64,000 nt of DNA, taken from contig JAHHHB010000009.1 in the NCBI GenBank assembly GCA_019359545.1, forward strand, positions 1 to 64,000, in the 5' to 3' direction. Source of the DNA: Desmonostoc geniculatum HA4340-LM1 (lineage in GTDB: Bacteria; Cyanobacteriota; Cyanobacteriia; Cyanobacteriales; Nostocaceae). The notes under the pieces were generated by a model that saw only the letters and a list, made by a program, of their open reading frames with translations, searched no databases and was not told where the DNA came from. The position numbers and the translations under genes are program-made. Shown piece after piece: positions 45,764 to 52,869 of the stretch (position 1 is its first letter; each line of letters starts with the position of its first letter).

Positions 45764-46010
45764 TTTCACGCTTTTGCATAATCGCCTCTAAAGTTGTAAA
45801 GCCATCATTCTCGGCAATGGCTCGGCGTAATAGTTCAGAGTCAATGGCATCTTCTAGGGCTTCTAGGCGTTTTAAGTCTTCCAGTCCAACTATAGCGACG
45901 ACAGCCTTGCCATGTCGCTCAATGACGATACGCTCACCTTTATACTCAACACGATTGATTAGCTCTTGAAAATTGGCGCGAGCTTCTGTAGCGCTGATTG
46001 TATCTGACAT
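45756..46010 (-). CDS. Phd/YefM-family antitoxin
   Basis: 84 residues. MSDTISATEARANFQELINR and GERIVIERHGKAVVAIVGLED form the Phd/YefM dimerisation and DNA-binding domain; the acidic helical tail wraps the toxin. It is first in the operon and should autorepress. The ATG start is followed at once by family sequence. Confidence 0.92.
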   Translation of the reverse strand: MSDTISATEARANFQELINRVEYKGERIVIERHGKAVVAIVGLEDLKRLEALEDAIDSELLRRAIAENDGFTTLEAIMQKRENE

Positions 46011-46136
46011 TTTGACAGTTTGTACATTTTTGGTATTTTGTACATTTATTCTAACTGAGAGCCGATCGCTTTTTCATTCATCCAAACACACATCTCAATG
46101 TTGTAAATGCTAACTGTCCAGATTTTTAATCATGCT

Positions 46137-46219
46137 AGGACTGACGCACAGGTAACGGAAAATCAAACCGCAGAGGACACAGAGAAATAAGAGTTTCAGA
46201 GAGTTATTGCGTAAGTCCT
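46137..46219. mobile_element. Short inverted-repeat element, AGGACTTACGCAA ends (copy 2)
   Basis: AGGACTGACGCA at the left and its inverted partner (TTGCGTAAGTCCT) at the right, 83 bp long, with a CGCAGAGGACACAGAGA repeat between. The ends match 35671-35859. It sits between the yefM-type promoter and the HopA1 gene end. Confidence 0.6.
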
Positions 46220-46228
46220 ACATGCTAC

Positions 46229-47326
46229 TTAAATACTACTTAATTTGAGGGGAATATAGATATCTTGAGAATTAGGGTTCAGGTAGGGACGCTGCAAGTC
46301 AATGGTATGGCGTGTAAAGTGCTGATCGATCGCCCTCATCCGTTCTTCCATCGCATTCTTGCCTTTATGCCAAGCTTCCAACAAAGCATTAGCGACGATT
46401 TGACAACGGTTCATGCCAAAAGTTTCTTGTGCGGCAAATTTTTGGGTTGGTTCTTCAGCTAAACCTAACCCTGGTGCTAAAAATTTGGTAAACAAGGGAA
46501 TTTCGGGCTGGAAATGAAATTGATTTTCTGGATAAATAGCCTGAAGAATGGTGCGAATTGCTGGATAGTCCTGGAGTTCAAAGTAGAGTATCCCCGAATC
46601 ATAGCGTCCGTATGCACAGGGATTGTGGAGAACCTGAAAGCTGAAAGGAATGGAAGCTGCATTCAGTTGCAGTGTTAGGCTATCCATCAGAGCGATCGCA
46701 CCAGATGGCGTTAAATTAAAGTATATTCGCCCTGCTCCCAAATCACTGTCTGGATTACTTTGCTGTTCCTGTCCCACATTACTAACTGCCATGTAACAAC
46801 CGTTTTGCAGGCGATTTTTAGGCATCCAGATTGCTACCATATCACCCACTTTGGTAGATTTATTACTGGATTCTAAGTGACAGTCTGGCTCAATATAAAG
46901 TGTTAAACCGCCTTTCGTCACCGCCATAGTACCATCAGGTTCTTGCCGCAGCACCTGCCATTTCGAGTCTAAGTAACCTACACCATGATTACTTTCGTGC
47001 AATTGTTTGTAGAAGTCCCAATCAATCTCGGAAATGGAACTATCTTCTAAATGATGCTTTGATCTGTGATTAATAGTATCAGTCTTGACTGCCAAAGTAG
47101 TTTGTAGGGAGCCATTGTAATAGATCCCATAGAGAAAATTTCGCAGTAGTAGAGCCAGATACTTTTGTTGTAAATCTGCCGGGGTTTGCTGAAATCTATC
47201 CGCTACTTTAGTCGGCAGAGCAAAGGGTTGATAGTTGGGATGATAAATACAAAAATTTGACTCAATCTGGATATTCCTAGCAATGTCCAACAGAGAAGTC
47301 AGCGGTTGATTGGCAGAATATAGCAT
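46229..47326 (-). CDS. HopA1-family protein (putative phosphoserine/threonine lyase of a split RiPP dehydratase)
   Basis: A 365-residue protein of the HopA1 (T3SS effector HopA1-like) family: LLLRNFLYGIYYNG, FYKQLHESNHGVGYLDSKWQ, VAIWMPKNRLQNGCYMAVSN, RIYFNLTPSGAIALMD and the C-terminal RPYLNPNSQDIY. Outside pathogen effectors, HopA1-like enzymes occur with an APH-like kinase in thioamitide (TvaD-type) and class V lanthipeptide (LxmY-type) pathways, where the lyase eliminates phosphate from phospho-Ser/Thr of a precursor peptide. Here an APH-fold gene lies 338 bp upstream on the same strand. The function is inferred from that partnership. No cyclase, decarboxylase or exporter is adjacent. Confidence 0.8.
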   Translation of the reverse strand: MLYSANQPLTSLLDIARNIQIESNFCIYHPNYQPFALPTKVADRFQQTPADLQQKYLALLLRNFLYGIYYNGSLQTTLAVKTDTINHRSKHHLEDSSISEIDWDFYKQLHESNHGVGYLDSKWQVLRQEPDGTMAVTKGGLTLYIEPDCHLESSNKSTKVGDMVAIWMPKNRLQNGCYMAVSNVGQEQQSNPDSDLGAGRIYFNLTPSGAIALMDSLTLQLNAASIPFSFQVLHNPCAYGRYDSGILYFELQDYPAIRTILQAIYPENQFHFQPEIPLFTKFLAPGLGLAEEPTQKFAAQETFGMNRCQIVANALLEAWHKGKNAMEERMRAIDQHFTRHTIDLQRPYLNPNSQDIYIPLKLSSI

Positions 47327-47664
47327 TAATCCATTTAGAACTCAAATAAAGAAAATTCAAAATCATAAAACAGGAGTCAGAATTCAGAACTCATGAAGAA
47401 ACTGACATTTTTATTCTTGTTTATAAAACTACTATGGGGCAAAATTCTTTGATATTTATCATCGGGTAAATAATATGCAGAAGAATTTAAAATTTCGTAA
47501 AATTTCAATACCCAAAATTCAAAATTGAGAATTCAAAATTCAGAACAAATACAGAATGATTGCTATATTCATTGCTCAGATATTTTCCTAATTCTTTAAT
47601 TATTCTGACTCCTGAATTCTGAATTCTGAATTCTGAATTCTAATTCTTGTTCTTCTCCCTACCA
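47327..47664. other. Spacer between the APH and HopA1 genes
   Basis: 338 bp filled with GAATTCTGAATTCTGAATTC tandem repeat (47608-47641), its inverted partners at 47376-47393 and around 47500-47543, and AT-rich DNA. I looked for a precursor-peptide frame on both strands and found only frames under 20 codons. Repeat expansion has probably pushed the two genes apart. Confidence 0.6.
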
Positions 47665-48921
47665 TTAACAACCACGGAGCCGAGTTTTTTCGTAATAAAT
47701 GCGAAGTAACTGCTGCTCCTTTTGAGGCTGAGGAAGTTTATGGATTTTGGCCACAGGGTTGACAATTTCTGATTCTGAGATCCCGAAAATAGTCAGGACA
47801 GCTTGCTCCGGCATAGTGAGTAAACTTTTAGCTACTTGCAGCATACAGATATCAGCATTGCTAAAGTATTTCCGGCAGGTAATCATATCCTGAATTTGAT
47901 GAATTAGTGCCAGTCCCGCAAATTGGATAACCCGCGAAATAAAATCACTACGGTATTCCAAAATCATTGGGAAAGCATTGAGATAAGACCTGATGAGGGC
48001 AATAATTGAAGGCTGTAAAATCTCTAACGGTATCAACGCCAGATGTAGAGATTCTTCTAACTCAATGGTAGGATCTACTACCAGGCTCTTGAGCCAAATT
48101 CCTAAATAGCTGGCTAGTAAAGTTCCTAAATCAAAAGCTGGATCTCCCCAACCACAGGCTTCCCAATCAATTAGTCGCACTAGGCAATTGTCTAATTGCT
48201 GCCAGCGAGAATGAACTAAAATGTTGTTCAATTTCAAGTCGTTATGAGTCAAGCAGCAAGGATTCCAGTCATATGCCAAATCTGCGATCGCAGATTCCAA
48301 ACTCTCGTACTGTTGATAAAGAACATAAAATTTCAACGCATCGCTGGGAACAGTACCAAAAATCTCTGGACTAATTGACCCTATCCCTTGGGCTGGATTG
48401 TAAAAACCATAGCGAAACTCTCCTTGGGGAGCAGTTGCCATAAAATCCCTATATTCTCGACGTTGGAAGGTTGCACGATGTAGTCCTGCCAAAGTAGTAC
48501 CGATCGCATAGGCAATTTCTGGTGGAAAAATTTCATTATTGTGGTATAATTTCCCAAGTTCCAGGTAGTCACTCAAGTAGTTGCGGACAAGAATAGAATT
48601 TTCTTCGTCAAAATGCACTACTAATGGTGCGTGGTTTACCGCCGTAGGCATCGCCGAAACATTGGCGAAAACTGGAAACTGCTGGAGCAATTGGTGAAAT
48701 AGCCACTCTTTAAATAACTCATGGGGCAGGCCTTCACTGTTAATCTTACGTTCTTGTTTAACGAGCAGTTTGCGATTATCAGCTAGAGTTACGAGTAAAT
48801 TGAAATTTTTGTTGCTACTCCCCGGCAAGTCAGATTCATTCGATCTGCCACCTTCTGAGTTATACAGACCTACATCTTGCAGATACTGGATAACGTTGTG
48901 AGAAGACAGTGATAATACCAT
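47665..48921 (-). CDS. APH-fold phosphotransferase (putative kinase half of a split RiPP dehydratase)
   Basis: 418 residues of the aminoglycoside-phosphotransferase/choline-kinase fold. LADNRKLLVKQE has the ATP-binding lysine, THNDLKLNNIL (about residues 219-229) is the Brenner catalytic loop with Asp and Asn, and LIDWEACGWGDPAFDLG (about 246-262) holds the metal-binding Asp. All catalytic residues are intact. Beside a HopA1-like gene, the likely substrate is Ser/Thr of a peptide (as TvaC/LxmK-type kinases) and not an antibiotic. A generic small-molecule kinase remains possible. ATG 48921 begins directly in family-like sequence. It precedes the HopA1 gene on the same strand. Confidence 0.8.
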   Translation of the reverse strand: MVLSLSSHNVIQYLQDVGLYNSEGGRSNESDLPGSSNKNFNLLVTLADNRKLLVKQERKINSEGLPHELFKEWLFHQLLQQFPVFANVSAMPTAVNHAPLVVHFDEENSILVRNYLSDYLELGKLYHNNEIFPPEIAYAIGTTLAGLHRATFQRREYRDFMATAPQGEFRYGFYNPAQGIGSISPEIFGTVPSDALKFYVLYQQYESLESAIADLAYDWNPCCLTHNDLKLNNILVHSRWQQLDNCLVRLIDWEACGWGDPAFDLGTLLASYLGIWLKSLVVDPTIELEESLHLALIPLEILQPSIIALIRSYLNAFPMILEYRSDFISRVIQFAGLALIHQIQDMITCRKYFSNADICMLQVAKSLLTMPEQAVLTIFGISESEIVNPVAKIHKLPQPQKEQQLLRIYYEKTRLRGC

Positions 48922-48943
48922 GTATTATTTCCTACTTCGTAAA

Positions 48944-49119
48944 TTACCGTAAAATCATCCGTGTCAGAATTTCTTTAGCCTTAGCAGTGTTGGGTAGATA
49001 GTAACTAGTGTGCGAATAAGAATAAAGATTTGTACAATCTACTAATATCGCATATTTCCGATTAAAACCTGCCAAAATGGCACCAAGCTCTTTATAATTG
49101 CTTTAAAATTGCCTCCATG
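48944..49119 (-). pseudogene. Frameshifted small-gene remnant upstream of the APH gene
   Basis: From ATG 49119 the frame reads MEAIL and then needs a one-base shift to continue as SNYKELGAILAGFNRKYAIL, VDCTNLYSYSHTSYYLPN and so on to TAA 48946-48944, 22 bp before the APH start. The second part is open for 53 codons with a protein-like composition (possibly STAS-like), but has no ATG of its own. Either a broken gene or a small gene with an unusual start. No family assignment. Confidence 0.35.
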
Positions 49120-49367
49120 ACTCCGTGACATCTTTACACTTGCTCAGCATAGTTACTTAGACACATTTAGAGTAAGTTTTGTGGTAGAGCCTTTTGATAA
49201 GAGGCAGGGGGCAGGGGGCAGGGGAGAAGGTACAAACCTTGCCCCTTGTGGGCAAAACACCCCTGCTCCTTTTTTTCTCCCTTGGTTGAAGCCCCACCTG
49301 CAAGTGGCGCGCTTTTTCTCCCCTGCTTTTTCACGTAAGTAGCTCTGTCTCGCTTGTTTGTAGCGGA

Positions 49368-49496
49368 TTAGCATCCCCAGCAAAAAACTGATTGGCGGCA
49401 GATGTTGTAAGTAGTCATCCTGAAAGCAGCGAAGAATTTCAGCAATTCTTCGGGGTACGAAGCATGACTTTCAACGTTATTATTTTTATTTATCAT
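49368..49496 (-). CDS. Candidate Cys-rich 42-residue peptide (possible RiPP precursor, weak)
   Basis: An ATG-to-TAA frame on the same strand as the APH/HopA1 genes. It has a polar N-terminus (MINKNNNVESHASYPEELLK) and a C-terminus ending TTYNICRQSVFCWGC, with three Cys and Thr/Thr/Ser, the layout of a leader and core. Against it: there is no ribosome-binding site, and the frame crosses an imperfect palindrome (GTCATGCTTCG...AGGATGAC, 49414-49468) of a type that is common as noncoding repeat. It also lies about 450 bp from the APH start with repeats (GGCAGGGGGCAGGGGGCAGG, 49202-49221) between. Confidence 0.2.
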   Translation of the reverse strand: MINKNNNVESHASYPEELLKFFAAFRMTTYNICRQSVFCWGC

Positions 49497-49743
49497 CACA
49501 AAGCCAAAAAAACCGGAAATTTTGATCGGTTGGTAATTATTTTTTGCTTAAATTTTCATAATTGATACGTGAAAGCCTTGTTGGCAGGTCATTTATGTGA
49601 CGTGCAGACTTTCAGCTATATAAACTCAGGCTACATGAGTGCTTCTTATGGGAGTACTAACTTGAAAAAGGGAGTGTTGGCATTTGAAATAATCTTGCCC
49701 AAAAGCGGGAAAGCTATGGTTATTCCCTAGTGGGGAAATTTCC

Positions 49744-50376
49744 ATGAAAATCCTGAATAGGAAAATGCTTAAGAAATCTCTGCTTAACTTTTTAATTTTG
49801 CCTTTTTCTGTAGTGCCCTGGCTGTGGGCGGGAACGTTTCTTGATTCCCAAGTTAATGCTTTACCAGGGCAAAGTACAGAAGAAGTAGGCACCTGGATTA
49901 AAGCACATCCCACACTCCGCCCCAGGAATGGGGAGCAATTGTTTGTGCAAAAGACTGATACAGCTGCTCAACGATTCACTTTTCAAGCGTCGGTATTGCC
50001 TCCTGGTAGGGTAGAATTTTCCAAAGACCGTGGCAGAATTCGCAGTGAACGCATTGCTATGTATGATGCCATTAACGGCATGACATTTGACCGCCTCCAA
50101 GAATCGTTGCGGGTGATTTACGGCTTAGAGATTTATCAAGATTACGATCGCGCCGAAGTCGTGTACCAATATCCCAACCAAAAGACCGTTAACTCTGCGC
50201 GTCTTGCCAAAACTCCCATTCGGGAAGCTTTAAAAGGAGAATTACGAGTAGGCTCGCGCTATGTATATTGGGTAGAAATCGCCCAACCCAAAACGGGCAA
50301 AGCTTTTACCGGCCAAATGACGATTTTGCTCAAAACAGACCTAGACAAGTTGGAAAGTGAACTGCAAATTCGGTAA
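49744..50376 (+). CDS. Exported conserved cyanobacterial protein of unknown function
   Basis: 210 residues. A signal peptide is clear (basic MKILNRKMLKKSLLN then a hydrophobic FLILPFSVVPWLWAG, cleavage near residues 37-40). The mature part (TEEVGTWIKAHPTLRPRNGE, YEVVYQYP-like segments, GLEIYQDYDRAEVVYQYPNQ) has no recognised catalytic motif. It is likely periplasmic or thylakoid-luminal. It is monocistronic, followed by simple repeats. Confidence 0.7.
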   Translation: MKILNRKMLKKSLLNFLILPFSVVPWLWAGTFLDSQVNALPGQSTEEVGTWIKAHPTLRPRNGEQLFVQKTDTAAQRFTFQASVLPPGRVEFSKDRGRIRSERIAMYDAINGMTFDRLQESLRVIYGLEIYQDYDRAEVVYQYPNQKTVNSARLAKTPIREALKGELRVGSRYVYWVEIAQPKTGKAFTGQMTILLKTDLDKLESELQIR

Positions 50377-50390
50377 TGGGAATGGGAAGA

Positions 50391-50506
50391 GGACACGGGG
50401 ACACGGGGACACGGGGACACGGGGAAAGACTTATTACAATTTGTCTTCTTGTCTCTCCATCTCCCTCATCTTCCCCACTCCCCACTCCCCACTCCCCACT
50501 CCCTTC
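50391..50506. repeat. Tandem simple repeats (GGGGACAC octamer and CCCCACTC-type units)
   Basis: Four copies of GGACACGG-type octamer at 50391-50424, then CTCCATCTCCCTCATC and CCCACTCCCCACTCCCCACT at 50454-50503. They fill the gap between the exported protein and the next gene. Confidence 0.9.
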
Positions 50507-50507
50507 T

Positions 50508-50876
50508 CTACAGTTTCTCCAAGCCCACAGAAGCTAAGGTTTGCCATCTACCCGAAAAGATACTTTCAGCTCCTAAGGAAATTCGTAGCAAATCTTCTTT
50601 CAATAGCGGCGGCCAATCAATGCCGGCTTTACGCCCTGCGGCAAATAGCTGTTGCGCCTTGATGCTTAACTGATAAAGCGCCAAAACTAGTTCTCGGTCT
50701 AGGGTGGGAGCATCTTTGAGGGCTTCAAACACCACTTTCAATGCCAACAAAATTGAGGTAATTTGACCAGGTACTGGCGGTTTCCCATATTTCATACGCT
50801 CTAACAGCGCATCTGGGTAATCCTGGGTTGTGATTGTCTGATCTATCAGGAGTTTCCGAGCTGTTTCGTAATTCAT
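50508..50876 (-). CDS. Conserved hypothetical cyanobacterial protein
   Basis: 122 residues, mainly helical. MNYETARKLLIDQTITTQDY, then KPPVPGQITSILLALKVVFE, LVLALYQLSIKAQQLF and DWPPLLKEDLLRI are reminiscent of a small family conserved through cyanobacteria (sometimes mislabelled as dethiobiotin synthetase). No catalytic motif is visible. Complete; repeats abut its 3' end. Confidence 0.65.
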   Translation of the reverse strand: MNYETARKLLIDQTITTQDYPDALLERMKYGKPPVPGQITSILLALKVVFEALKDAPTLDRELVLALYQLSIKAQQLFAAGRKAGIDWPPLLKEDLLRISLGAESIFSGRWQTLASVGLEKL

Positions 50877-51084
50877 GTAACAAGCTTACCGTACATTTTG
50901 ATTGAGCAGTAATACTTAATTAAAATGTCATAAAACTGGCTTATGGTTATTTATAGCAATCTCATTTGATTTGTGAAAAGATAGGCGTGGGAAAATTATG
51001 GGGAATTGGCGATGCTCTGGATTAACCAGATAGACCGAGTATAATAGCTTTGAAAAATACACGTTTTTGGAAATTACAAGCAAA

Positions 51085-51321
51085 ATGATATCACCGAATT
51101 TACTAGAAATTGAGCGCTCCATCCGTGCCTTGTCTGTGGAAGAACAACTTTGGCTACTGGAAAGTATTGCTCGTGAAATCCGAGAAAGAGAGTATACAAA
51201 AGATAAATTTGACGATGCTAAATCTCCACCAGAAAAACTAGTAGAAATAGCTAGCGAGCCAACATTTCCAACAAACTTTTCTCGGAACAATGATGAGTTT
51301 GCTAGTTCTGAAATCCTCTGA
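51085..51321 (+). CDS. Small antitoxin-like protein
   Basis: 78 residues from ATG 51085 (an upstream TTG at 51067 is in frame). NLLEIERSIRALSVEEQLWL, then LLESIAREIRERE, is the helical N-terminus common to many small cyanobacterial antitoxin-like proteins encoded before PIN or RelE toxins. No toxin follows: 24 bp downstream a frame starts MNLPKLKSQIYKLW and stops after 14 codons. It seems to be a solitary antitoxin or a pair that has lost its toxin. Confidence 0.55.
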   Translation: MISPNLLEIERSIRALSVEEQLWLLESIAREIREREYTKDKFDDAKSPPEKLVEIASEPTFPTNFSRNNDEFASSEIL

Positions 51322-51488
51322 AATATATCAGAGTAAAGATTATGAATTTACCAAAATTAAAAAGTCAAATATACAAATTATGGTAGAGCGATCGCTGACA
51401 ATTACTCAGTGCAAATCGCCCTATTTTCTATTTCTTATGTGAGCTAATCACATGACGAATTGTCTTAGTTGCAACTATTGGTTTTCTA

Positions 51489-51654
51489 AGAGGCTGTTTG
51501 AAAAGTATTTTTGGTAACATTTAAGCCTCAAAAACCTAACCCCCCTACCCCCCTTGCCTACAAGGGAATGGAGGTTTCAAAACCTCTCTCCTGCAAGGAG
51601 AGAGGAATGGAAGTGAGGTTTTTGGTATACATTTTGACTTTTCAAACAACCTCT
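51489..51654. mobile_element. Inverted-repeat element with AGAGGYTGTTTGAAAAGT ends
   Basis: The left end is AGAGGCTGTTTGAAAAGT, and the right end, inverted, is AGAGGTTGTTTGAAAAGT (1 mismatch in 18). The interior has AAAACCTAACCCCCCTACCC...CCTCTCTCCTGCAAGGAGAGAGG. No coding capacity. Confidence 0.75.
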
Positions 51655-52400
<746 letters not shown>

Positions 52401-52420
52401 AAAGCTCGTGCCGAGTCACC

Positions 52421-52455
52421 GAACTTTGAGCGTCGGAACCTGGCGCTCAAAGTTC
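52421..52455 (+). terminator. 12-bp stem-loop after psaC
   Basis: GAACTTTGAGCG and CGCTCAAAGTTC pair perfectly around TCGGAACCTGG. Without a U-tract it is more likely an mRNA 3'-end stabiliser, fitting the high psaC transcript level. A GGACTCGGAACTCAGCACTC repeat follows at 52520-52539. Confidence 0.6.
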
Positions 52456-52773
52456 TCGCTGAGTCCCTAGTGCTGAGATAGAAACAAGTAAATTGAAAAA
52501 ACAATTTCTTGATTCTTCACTCAGGACTCGGAACTCAGCACTCAAAACTTTAAAGTGTCTCAATAGCCAGCACCTTTAGCATTCTAGGGGAGCCAGGAGA
52601 GTGCTTTGGTCTCCAAAGATGGCGTCAATTGGCGTCGGATACTGCCCACCTTAGTTTTAGATTGGGGATAAAATTTCTGGTTATCTAAATTCTCGCAGCC
52701 CCCCTGTACCGCCAGGTCAAAAGCGGGGAATCTGCTGAAAAAACCGAAAATCTATAACAATACCTAGTGGTAG

Positions 52774-52797
52774 AGGGAGTAATTCACTCCCTTTTTT
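52774..52797 (+). terminator. Rho-independent terminator between psaC and glmS
   Basis: AGGGAGT-AATTC-ACTCCCT followed by TTTTT. It ends transcription 72 bp before glmS, about 375 bp after the psaC stop, so it either ends a long psaC 3' tail or belongs to a small RNA encoded in 52560-52797. The intervening sequence has no reading frame of note. Confidence 0.75.
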
Positions 52798-52869
52798 CTT
52801 TGCAAAACACCCAATTTGTGGTAACAACTATACTGGATTTAATCATCCTCAAAAAAAGTGGTGTGAGCA

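Noticed and set aside
47665-48921. Aminoglycoside resistance kinase
   Set aside because: The fold is APH, but this superfamily covers many substrates; the HopA1 neighbour makes a peptide-modifying role more likely, and no resistance-type specificity can be seen.
49153-49383. 76-codon minus-strand frame upstream of the APH gene as a precursor peptide
   Set aside because: It translates GGCAGGGGGCAGGGGG repeats and basic low-complexity sequence with no leader/core organisation.
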